From: Synergistes sp.
GTDB taxonomy: Bacteria > Synergistota > Synergistia > Synergistales > Synergistaceae
NCBI GenBank assembly: GCA_016288355.1
Contig: JAEEYY010000037.1
Span: 1 to 12,587, forward strand
DNA: 12,587 nt
Direction: 5' to 3'
Shown one piece after another: positions 5,525-11,710 of the stretch (its first letter is position 1; each line of letters starts with the position of its first letter). The translations under genes were made by a program, and so were the position numbers. The notes under the pieces were generated by a model, which searched no databases, had not been told where the DNA came from, and saw only the letters and a list, made by a program, of their open reading frames with translations.

Positions 5525-6286
5525 TCAGTGGCAGCTGTGCCCTCCGCCGTGGCAGTCGTGATGTTCGTGTTCGTGGTGCGAGCATGACGCGTTCTCCTGA
5601 TATTGCAGCGTCCCCGCGATAAGCGCGTCTACCGCCGCGTCCGCTTCTCCCGATACGCCTGCGTAAACGCGAATGCCCGCTTCGGCAAGCGCCATTATCG
5701 CGCCTGCCCCTATCCCTCCGCAGATCAGCGCGTCTACCCCGCGCCCCGCAAGGAGCCCTGCCAGAGCGCCGTGTCCCTGTCCGTCGGAGCCGGTCACTGC
5801 GCTTTTTATTATCTTGCCGTCTTCGATATCATAGACTTTAAACTCCTCCGTATGTCCGAAGTGCTGGAAAATTTTCCCGTTCTCGTAAGTTACCGCGACT
5901 CTCACTGCATTATTCCTCCCGTTATCGTTATTTTCTTTTACCAGTTCATCCAGTCCCCCGGTGTATGCGGCTTTCTTACGCGGCTGCTCTTCGGGGCAGA
6001 GGATATAATCTCCGCCGGTTATTTTAAGAGGCCTGCCGTTTACGATGCACCTTGCGATCTTAAGCCTGGCCCTGCCGTAGAGATTCTGTGCCGTGGAGCG
6101 CGCGACGCCGAGGCTTTCGGCGCACTCCTCCTGGCTCAGCCCCTCAAGGTCTATCAGCCGCACCGACTCAAGTTCGTCGACGGTCATGATAACCGGCTGC
6201 AGGCTGCATCCTGCCGTGTCTGCCGGCGCAAAGTGCCGGCAGCAAGGCTCGCAGAATACGCGCCTTCTCTTGCACGGTCTTGCCAC
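5525..6286 (-). CDS. DUF134 DNA-binding domain fused to a NifX/NifB-type cofactor domain
   Basis: A 253-residue two-domain protein. Residues 1-95 are a DUF134 domain: VARPCKRRRVFC start, cysteines at 5, 12, 15, 16 and 27, then a sigma-factor-like helix-turn-helix around 49-75 (LSQEECAESLGVARSTAQNL). Residues 127-228 are a dinitrogenase iron-molybdenum cofactor domain (VAVTYENGKIFQHFGHTEEF, DALICGGIGAGAI), a fold that carries Fe-S or Fe-Mo clusters. The tail is CSHHEHEHHDCHGGGHSCH, a likely metal-binding segment. Such fusions occur in anaerobes without nitrogenase, and no nif gene is present here. A role as a metal- or cluster-responsive regulator is inference. GTG at 6286 is the start: it has a GGAGGG ribosome binding site and gives the family's usual ARP N-terminus, while the ATG at 6316 has neither. 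Confidence 0.88.
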   Translation of the reverse strand: MARPCKRRRVFCEPCCRHFAPADTAGCSLQPVIMTVDELESVRLIDLEGLSQEECAESLGVARSTAQNLYGRARLKIARCIVNGRPLKITGGDYILCPEEQPRKKAAYTGGLDELVKENNDNGRNNAVRVAVTYENGKIFQHFGHTEEFKVYDIEDGKIIKSAVTGSDGQGHGALAGLLAGRGVDALICGGIGAGAIMALAEAGIRVYAGVSGEADAAVDALIAGTLQYQENASCSHHEHEHHDCHGGGHSCH

Positions 6287-6310
6287 GGCGATCCCCTCCG
6301 TATTAGTTAT

Positions 6311-6322
6311 TGGCATATGCCA
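6311..6322. promoter_or_regulatory. Palindromic operator candidate
   Basis: TGGCATATGCCA is a perfect 12-base palindrome. The wider site TTATTGGCATATGCCATAAA stays symmetrical at its outer two positions on each side. It sits 25 bases before the GTG start and directly after the predicted -10 of the minus-strand promoter, so it would cover the transcription start. Autoregulation by the DUF134 protein is a reasonable guess. Confidence 0.5.
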
Positions 6323-6328
6323 TAAATG

Positions 6329-6356
6329 ATTTTAACATAAAACAGCAGAAGCGCAA
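6329..6356 (-). promoter_or_regulatory. Sigma-70-type promoter of the DUF134/NifX gene
   Basis: On the minus strand, TTGCGC (6356-6351) is followed by a 16-base spacer and TAAAAT (6334-6329). The start of transcription would fall within the 6311-6322 palindrome. Confidence 0.45.
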
Positions 6357-6586
6357 TATCTGCGGCCGATGGCTTACGTTTTAAGGGGCTGAATACCCGT
6401 CTTTTCAGGCGGCGCCGGGATCACCGCTTTTTATCGGATCTTTTTTACGGTCTGTGTGCTTGCTGTGAAAACATTTATTAAGCATGTCAGCGCAGGATAT
6501 TATTAATTTTTGCCTTAAAATCTGCAGCATCGATATAAACAGACAGCCTCACGCGGTTTAAGCTTTTTTAATAAAAATATTATTGT
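6357..6586. other. Gene-free stretch between divergent genes
   Basis: The full gap from 6287 to 6757 is 471 bases. Its left end holds the minus-strand promoter and palindrome, and its right end the liv promoter and leader. In this middle part I see no coding frame with support. There is a weak imperfect hairpin at 6419-6440 followed by TTTTTT (6441-6446), and an AT-rich run from about 6560 that leads into the liv promoter and may act as an UP element. Confidence 0.5.
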
Positions 6587-6615
6587 TTGACTTTATAATT
6601 CCTCTAACCTATAAT
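6587..6615 (+). promoter_or_regulatory. Strong sigma-70 promoter of the liv operon
   Basis: TTGACT (6587-6592), a 17-base spacer and a perfect TATAAT (6610-6615) make a near-consensus promoter, preceded by AT-rich bases. The transcript would start near 6622, giving a leader of about 135 bases before livK. This is the best promoter in the window and fits high expression of a binding protein. Confidence 0.82.
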
Positions 6616-6653
6616 TTCTCAATATGTGTAAGAATAAGCTCATACTGCGGATA

Positions 6654-6704
6654 TCCGGACTTTTCCGCCCCCCCGGAAGTCCTTTCGGACGGGGAACCGG
6701 GTCA
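6654..6704 (+). other. Structured leader RNA before livK with competing hairpins
   Basis: GGAC-TT-TTCCG (6657-6667) can pair with CGGAA-GTCC (6674-6682), a nine-base-pair stem with a two-base bulge. The same GTCC (6679-6682) can instead pair with GGAC (6687-6690) around a TTTC loop. The two folds exclude each other. No T-run follows, so this is not a plain terminator. No known riboswitch class was recognised. Confidence 0.4.
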
Positions 6705-6757
6705 GATGACGGAAGCAGTATCGGGCGAAAATAAACGCTAAAAAGGAGAAAAGCAGA

Positions 6758-7888
6758 ATGAGAAAGTTTACAGCGCTTATGATGGCAGTACTTATGGTCG
6801 CCGCGACAGCCGGCTGCAGCTTTGCCGCCGGCGCCTTCAAGATCGGCGGTACCGGCCCGCTTACGGGCGGCGCGGCTATTTACGGCAATGCGGCGAAGAA
6901 CGGAGCCCAGATAGCCGTTGACGAGATCAACGCGATGGGCGGGATCAAATTTGAACTTCGCTACGAAGACGACGCTCATGACGCGGAAAAGGCAGTCAAC
7001 GCCTACAACGCGCTGAAGGACTGGGGAATGCAGCTGTCGCTCGGTTCGGTCACCTCAAAGCCCTGCGAGGCCACTTCCGCCGAAAACTTCAGCGACAGGA
7101 TATTCGCCCTCACGCCGTCGGCGTCGGCAGTAGCGGTCACCGCCGGCAAAGACAACGTTTTCCAGATGTGCTTCGTTGACCCGAACCAGGGCTCCGCTTC
7201 CGCACAGTACATGGTCACCAAGAAGCTCGCGAACAAAGTCGCTGTCATCTGGAAAAACGACGACGTATATTCCAAGGGCATACATGACACATTCATCGAT
7301 AAGGCGAAGAAGGTCGGACTTAATGTCGTAAGCGACACGACATTTATGGACGGACAGGACACCGACTTCTCGGTGCAGCTGATGGACGCCCAGAAGAAGG
7401 GTGCGGAACTGGTTTTCCTGCCGATGTACTATCAGCATGCTTCGCTGATCCTTGCTCAGGCTGCCGGCATGGGCTTTGCTCCGAAGTGGTTCGGAGTCGA
7501 CGGCATGGACGGTATCCTTACGATGGAAGGCTTTGATAAGTCTCTTGCGGAAGGCGTAATGCTGCTTACCCCGTTCAACGCAGACTCAAAGGACAAGCGC
7601 ACGGCGAATTTCGTTGCGAAATACAAGAAGGCTTTCGGCGAGCTCCCGAACCAATTCGCGGCCGACGGCTATGACTGCGTATACGCTTACAAACAGGCCC
7701 TTGAGGCAGCCAAGGCGAAACCGGATATGGACCGCAAGGCTCTCTGCAGCGCAATGATAGCTCAGTTCACCACGATGAAGTTCAGCGGCGTTACCGGAAA
7801 CAACATGAGCTGGGGCAAAGACGGCGCGGTCACCAAGGATCCTAAGGGAATGGTGATCAAGAACGGCGCCTACGTCGGCCTCGACTAA
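6758..7888 (+). CDS. livK: Branched-chain/neutral amino acid ABC transporter, periplasmic binding protein
   Basis: A 376-residue binding protein of the LivJ/LivK type (peripla_BP_6), which captures leucine, isoleucine, valine or related amino acids in the periplasm and hands them to LivHM. Residues 1-24 form a signal peptide, with a Cys at 20 in ATAGC. Position -3 is Thr, so a lipoprotein is possible but not typical, and cleavage after the SFAA motif is an alternative. The mature part opens with FKIGGTGPLTGGAAIYG and has the type I binding-protein pattern GAQIAVDEINAMGGI. Further family features are LGSVTSKPCEA, KVAVIWKNDDVYSKG and DTTFMDGQDTDFS. Start ATG at 6758 has AAGGAG at 6742-6747. It is first in the liv operon behind the window's strongest promoter. 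The exact amino acid cannot be told. Confidence 0.9.
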   Translation: MRKFTALMMAVLMVAATAGCSFAAGAFKIGGTGPLTGGAAIYGNAAKNGAQIAVDEINAMGGIKFELRYEDDAHDAEKAVNAYNALKDWGMQLSLGSVTSKPCEATSAENFSDRIFALTPSASAVAVTAGKDNVFQMCFVDPNQGSASAQYMVTKKLANKVAVIWKNDDVYSKGIHDTFIDKAKKVGLNVVSDTTFMDGQDTDFSVQLMDAQKKGAELVFLPMYYQHASLILAQAAGMGFAPKWFGVDGMDGILTMEGFDKSLAEGVMLLTPFNADSKDKRTANFVAKYKKAFGELPNQFAADGYDCVYAYKQALEAAKAKPDMDRKALCSAMIAQFTTMKFSGVTGNNMSWGKDGAVTKDPKGMVIKNGAYVGLD

Positions 7889-7907
7889 CATAATATAGTT
7901 TTCCCTG

Positions 7908-8022
7908 CGGCGGATGCGGTCTTATACCGCTCCGCCGATTTACCGGGTGCATCTGAAAGCTCCTCAGGCGGTTCGAACCTTCAGGTGCGCCCGTGCGTGT
8001 TTTAAAAAGCACTGCACGCACG
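7908..8022 (+). other. Three successive hairpins between livK and livH
   Basis: Hairpin 1: CGGCGGA-T-GCGGT, loop CTTAT, ACCGC-TCCGCCG (7908-7937). Hairpin 2: a 14-base-pair stem pairing 7944-7957 with 7980-7993 including two G-T pairs, with a 22-base loop. Hairpin 3: CGTGCGTG (7992-7999) with CACGCACG (8015-8022). None has a clean T-run directly after it. Such structures after a binding-protein gene commonly shield its mRNA or reduce read-through into the permease genes, giving excess binding protein. Hairpins 2 and 3 share two bases, so they compete slightly. Confidence 0.65.
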
Positions 8023-8072
8023 ATGCCCGCTCGTTTTGAGCTGCGCATACAGCAGGATACAAGAGGTGTGTA

Positions 8073-8954
8073 ATGACTTTTCTGAACTTCGTCATAAGCG
8101 GGCTTAGCCTGGGAAGCGTATATGCCATTATCGCGCTTGGCTATACGATGGTCTACGGCATAGCCAAGATGCTCAACTTCGCGCACGGCGATGTTATCAT
8201 GGTCGGCGCGTATATCTGTTTTTATTCTGTTTCCCGCTTCCATCTGCCGCCGATACTCGGAGTAATACTTGCGATGATCGTATGCACGATGCTCGGCATC
8301 ATCGTTGAGAGGCTTGCCTACAAGCCTCTGCGCAGGGCGCCGTCGCTTGCGGTCCTTATAACCGCGATAGGCGTCAGCTATTTCCTGCAGAACTCCGCGC
8401 TGCTGCTCTGGACCTCCAACCCGAAGATGTTCCCCTCTGTAGTGACAAAAGGCTCGGTGAAGCTCTTCTCCGGGCAGCTGTCGGTCTCTTATGTCACGAT
8501 CGTCACGATCGTGACCTGCATCGTTATAATGATCTGCCTTACGTGGTTCACAGGGCGCACCCGCATGGGAAAGGCCATGCGGGCCTGTTCGGAGGATAAA
8601 GGCGCCGCGCAGCTTATGGGCATCAATGTGAATGCCACGATATCCCTGACCTTCGCTATTGGTTCGGGGCTTGCTGCGATAGCGGGAGTGCTTCTCTGCT
8701 CCTCATACCCGACGCTGATGCCGACCACCGGGTCGATGCCCGGCATCAAGGCGTTTACGGCTGCCGTCTTCGGCGGCATAGGTTCGATACCGGGAGCGCT
8801 GCTCGGAGGTCTTATGCTCGGCGTTATCGAGATATTCGCAAAGGCGTACATCTCGACACAGCTCTCCGACGCGATCGTTTTCGCGGTGCTTATCATTGTT
8901 CTGCTCGTTAAACCGGCGGGACTGCTCGGCATTGAGATGCAGGAAAAGGTGTAG
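8073..8954 (+). CDS. livH: Branched-chain amino acid ABC transporter permease LivH
   Basis: A 293-residue inner-membrane permease of the LivH family, one half of the channel for the amino acid importer. It has about eight hydrophobic helices. The N-terminus FVISGLSLGSVYAIIALGYT and the LNFAHGDVIMVGAY segment are hallmarks of the family. The cytoplasmic coupling (EAA-like) region is GKAMRACSEDKGAAQLMGIN near residues 165-184, and the end VKPAGLLGIE is typical. The ribosome binding site AGAGGTG precedes ATG 8073. The gap of 184 bases from livK holds the hairpin block, while livM follows after only two bases. A nine-base tandem repeat at 8493-8510 encodes the TIVTIVT segment within one helix. 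Confidence 0.93.
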   Translation: MTFLNFVISGLSLGSVYAIIALGYTMVYGIAKMLNFAHGDVIMVGAYICFYSVSRFHLPPILGVILAMIVCTMLGIIVERLAYKPLRRAPSLAVLITAIGVSYFLQNSALLLWTSNPKMFPSVVTKGSVKLFSGQLSVSYVTIVTIVTCIVIMICLTWFTGRTRMGKAMRACSEDKGAAQLMGINVNATISLTFAIGSGLAAIAGVLLCSSYPTLMPTTGSMPGIKAFTAAVFGGIGSIPGALLGGLMLGVIEIFAKAYISTQLSDAIVFAVLIIVLLVKPAGLLGIEMQEKV

Positions 8955-8956
8955 CC

Positions 8957-10036
8957 ATGCTGAAAAGATACCTGAACCTGAAAAGAGGCAACGCGCGCCA
9001 GATATTTTTCACATATATGGCAGTGATCGCGGCTTTTGTCATACTGCAGCTTATGATCGCAGCAGGCGTTCTCAGCTCGTCGATGCGCGGGATGCTCGTG
9101 CCTATCTGCGCCTACATGGTCATGGCGATATCACTTAACCTTGTCGTAGGCGTCCTCGGGGAGCTTTCGCTCGGGCATGCGGGCTTCATGTCGATAGGTG
9201 CCTTTTCAGGCGTATCGGCTGCTATTATTTTACAGGGCGTGCTTCCCTACGCGCCGCTCCGCCTGGCCGCTGCGATAATCATCGGCGCTTTTTTTGCGGC
9301 CGTTGCGGGATTTCTGATAGGAATACCGGTGCTGAGGCTCAAGGGCGACTATCTTGCGATAGTAACGCTTGCTTTCGGCGAGATAATAAAAAACATTTTC
9401 AACAACTTCTATCTGGGCATTGACAGCGCAGGCATAAGCATGAGCATGCTTACCGATAAAACGCGGCTGCTTGAGGGCGGCCGTCTGATAATAGCCGGCC
9501 CGATGGGCATAGGAGGCATACAGAAGCTCTCCACCTTTACCGCCGGCTTCATTCTTACGATGGCGGCTCTCGTGATAGTCTTCAACCTTGTCAACAGCCG
9601 CAGCGGACGCGCGTTTATGGCTATACGCGACGACCGCATCGCGGCCGAGAGCGTAGGCATCAACATAACAAGATACAAGATGATGGCATTTGTGACCTCT
9701 GCCGCTCTTGCAGGCGCAGCAGGCTGCCTCTTTGCGATGAACTACTCGACGATAGTCGCGAACAAATTTGACTTCAACACTTCTATCCTGGTGCTGGTGT
9801 TCGTCGTGCTCGGCGGGCAGGGCAACATGCTCGGCTCCATCACGGCGGCCGCCGCCCTTACGATACTGCCGGAGAAGCTTCGTCAGTTCGCCGATTACCG
9901 CATGCTGCTCTATGCTGTCGTTCTGATCGCGGTCATGCTCTGTACGAACAACAGCTCCATAAGAGAATTTGTCCGGCGTTTTGCTCCGCGCTTCGGCCGT
10001 GCCGGGAATAGGGAGGGAAAAGACAATGGCGCATAA
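8957..10036 (+). CDS. livM: Branched-chain amino acid ABC transporter permease LivM
   Basis: A 359-residue permease, partner of LivH in the membrane channel. It has about nine to ten hydrophobic helices. The conserved LSLGHAGFMSIGAFSG is at about residues 71-86 and the coupling segment GRAFMAIRDDRIAAESVGIN at about 216-235. VLGGQGNMLGSITAAA near the C-terminus is typical of LivM. The first 30 residues add a basic leader (KRYLNLKRGNARQ) before the first helix. The start has AAAAGGTG just upstream and lies two bases after the livH stop, so the two permeases are probably translated in coupled fashion. The last 11 bases overlap livG. Confidence 0.93.
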   Translation: MLKRYLNLKRGNARQIFFTYMAVIAAFVILQLMIAAGVLSSSMRGMLVPICAYMVMAISLNLVVGVLGELSLGHAGFMSIGAFSGVSAAIILQGVLPYAPLRLAAAIIIGAFFAAVAGFLIGIPVLRLKGDYLAIVTLAFGEIIKNIFNNFYLGIDSAGISMSMLTDKTRLLEGGRLIIAGPMGIGGIQKLSTFTAGFILTMAALVIVFNLVNSRSGRAFMAIRDDRIAAESVGINITRYKMMAFVTSAALAGAAGCLFAMNYSTIVANKFDFNTSILVLVFVVLGGQGNMLGSITAAAALTILPEKLRQFADYRMLLYAVVLIAVMLCTNNSSIREFVRRFAPRFGRAGNREGKDNGA

Positions 10037-10877
10037 CGCTTCCCATACCAAACTGGTCCCGCTGCCGTCGCGCGCGATGGTGCCCGAGCGCGACGTCGAC
10101 AAGACCCCTATCCTTGAATGCATAAATCTCGGAGTCACGGTCGGCGGCCTGAAGGCTGTCGAAAACTTCAATCTGACTATAGGCCGCACCGAGATCGCGG
10201 GCCTGATAGGTCCCAACGGCGCCGGCAAGACGACGGTCTTCAATCTTCTGACAAAGGTCTATCAGCCCACGACAGGCACGATACTGCTTGACGGGCAGGA
10301 TACTCACGACATGACCACGATGCAGGTCAACCGCGCAGGCATTGCGCGCACCTTCCAGAACATACGCCTCTTCGGCAATCTCAGCGTGGCGGACAATGTC
10401 AAGGTGGCAATGAACAACTCGATGCATTACGGCATGGCAAGCGCGATACTGCGTCTGCCCGGCTTCCGCCGCGAGGAGCGCAGCGCGCACCGCCGCGCGC
10501 TCAGGCTGCTTTCAATATTCGACATGCAGCACATGGCCGACATGAAGGCGGGGTCGCTGCCCTACGGCGCGCAGCGCCGCCTTGAGATCGTACGTGCCCT
10601 TGCGACCAATCCTTCGCTGCTTTTGCTTGACGAGCCCGCCGCCGGCATGAACCCGTCGGAGACCGTGGAGCTGATGGAGAATATCCGCAAGATACATGAC
10701 ATGTTCAATATCGCGATAGTGCTTATCGAACATGATATGAACTTTGTGATGAACATCTGCGAGGGAATATGCGTCCTTAACTTCGGCCATATAATCGCGA
10801 AGGGCACGCCAGAGGATATACAGCAGAATCCTGCCGTGGTAGAGGCATATCTCGGCAAACAGAGGGAAAAACAGTGA
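10026..10877 (+). CDS. livG: Branched-chain amino acid ABC transporter ATPase LivG
   Basis: A 283-residue cytoplasmic ATPase that powers LivHM. Walker A is GPNGAGKTT (62-70), the Q-loop Gln is at 111 (ARTFQNIRLF), the signature is PYGAQRRLE (179-187), Walker B is LLLLDEP (198-204) and the switch His is H236 (LIEHDM). The LivG-specific insert between the Q-loop and signature (ILRLPGFRREE) is present. ATG at 10026 was chosen over the in-frame ATG at 9969 because it has GGGAGGG just upstream and the earlier one lies deep in livM. This leaves an unusual N-terminal extension of about 27 residues before the first strand (ILECINLGV). It overlaps livM by 11 bases and livF by one to four bases. Confidence 0.93.
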   Translation: MAHNASHTKLVPLPSRAMVPERDVDKTPILECINLGVTVGGLKAVENFNLTIGRTEIAGLIGPNGAGKTTVFNLLTKVYQPTTGTILLDGQDTHDMTTMQVNRAGIARTFQNIRLFGNLSVADNVKVAMNNSMHYGMASAILRLPGFRREERSAHRRALRLLSIFDMQHMADMKAGSLPYGAQRRLEIVRALATNPSLLLLDEPAAGMNPSETVELMENIRKIHDMFNIAIVLIEHDMNFVMNICEGICVLNFGHIIAKGTPEDIQQNPAVVEAYLGKQREKQ

Positions 10878-11602
10878 TGAGCGCTCCGATACTTAAGGTC
10901 GAGAATATCAATGTTTATTACGGCAGCATCCATGCCATCAAGGGCATTTCCTTTGAAGTCTGCGAAGGAGAGGTAGTCACCCTTATCGGCGCGAACGGCG
11001 CGGGCAAATCCACTACGCTGAACACGATATCCGGCCTGCTGCGCCCGGTCACCGGCAGCATCTCTTTCCTTGGAAAAGATCTGCTTCGCGTGCCGCCGCA
11101 CCGCATCGTCGAGATGGGGCTGGCTCAGGTGCCCGAAGGCCGCCGCATATTCCTGCATATGACCGTAAAAGAGAATCTCGAGATGGGTGCTTTCACGCGC
11201 GAAGCTCACGGCAAAGCGCAGGGTATAGAGGAAGACCTTGAAAAGGTCTACGGCTTCTTCCCGAGGCTGAAGGAGCGCAGCCGCCAGCAGGCAGGCACGC
11301 TCTCCGGCGGGGAGCAGCAGATGCTCGCTATGGGGCGCGCCCTGATGAGCCGCCCGAAGCTCCTGATGATGGATGAGCCGTCGATGGGGCTTGCCCCGAT
11401 ACTTGTTGAGCAGATATTCGATATAATCGGGGATATGCACAAAAGCGGCGCGACTATTCTGCTCGTCGAACAGAATGCGCGCATGGCGCTGTCGGTCGCA
11501 GACCGCGGCTACGTGCTCGAGACCGGCAAGGTAGTCACTACCGGCACCGGAGAAGAGCTGCTTGCCTCATCGGCGATCAAAAAAGCTTATCTCGGAGGCT
11601 GA
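10877..11602 (+). CDS. livF: Branched-chain amino acid ABC transporter ATPase LivF
   Basis: A 241-residue cytoplasmic ATPase, second partner of the LivHM permeases. Walker A is GANGAGKST (38-46), the signature is LSGGEQQ (142-148) and Walker B is LLMMDEP (162-168). The switch position carries Gln in LLVEQN, which is normal for LivF and separates it from LivG. The start could be ATG at 10877, sharing one base with the livG stop, or the GTG three bases earlier. Both are served by the GAGGG at 10862-10866. It is the last gene of the operon, ending before the bidirectional hairpin at 11649. Confidence 0.93.
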   Translation: MSAPILKVENINVYYGSIHAIKGISFEVCEGEVVTLIGANGAGKSTTLNTISGLLRPVTGSISFLGKDLLRVPPHRIVEMGLAQVPEGRRIFLHMTVKENLEMGAFTREAHGKAQGIEEDLEKVYGFFPRLKERSRQQAGTLSGGEQQMLAMGRALMSRPKLLMMDEPSMGLAPILVEQIFDIIGDMHKSGATILLVEQNARMALSVADRGYVLETGKVVTTGTGEELLASSAIKKAYLGG

Positions 11603-11648
11603 GACGCAGCGGCGGAAGCCCTGCGCGGAAAGAATTACTTAAAGTTAA

Positions 11649-11690
11649 AAAAGGCGCCGAAGAGGGTCTTATCCCGCTCCGGCGCCTTTT
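11649..11690. terminator. Bidirectional terminator between livF and the acyl-CoA synthetase
   Basis: AAAAGGCGCCG (11649-11659) pairs perfectly with CGGCGCCTTTT (11680-11690), with an inner GGG/CCC pairing in the loop. A run of six A's on the left gives six T's for the minus-strand gene. It lies 46 bases after the livF stop and 20 bases from the convergent stop. Confidence 0.88.
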
Positions 11691-11710
11691 GTTCCCGGTT
11701 CTTTGATTAT

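Noticed and set aside
5525..6286. The NifX-type domain as evidence of nitrogen fixation
   Set aside because: This domain is widespread in anaerobes without nitrogenase, and no nif structural gene is in the window.
6287..6316. ATG start ten codons upstream for the DUF134/NifX gene
   Set aside because: It lies in the predicted operator/transcription start, has no ribosome binding site, and the GTG at 6286 gives the family N-terminus.
5603..6325. A 240-codon open frame on the plus strand
   Set aside because: It is antisense to the DUF134/NifX gene, which has clear domains; the peptide resembles no family.
6419..6446. Hairpin plus TTTTTT as a terminator of a small RNA
   Set aside because: The stem is only six base pairs with a bulge, and no promoter was found for a plus-strand RNA upstream.
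7970..7979. GGTTCGAACC, which resembles a tRNA T-loop
   Set aside because: No acceptor, D or anticodon arm can be built around it; it is the loop of the second livK-livH hairpin.
9230..10243. A 337-codon open frame on the minus strand
   Set aside because: It lies antisense to livM and livG, both certain; its composition (Arg, His, Ala rich) is that of a shadow frame in GC-rich coding DNA.
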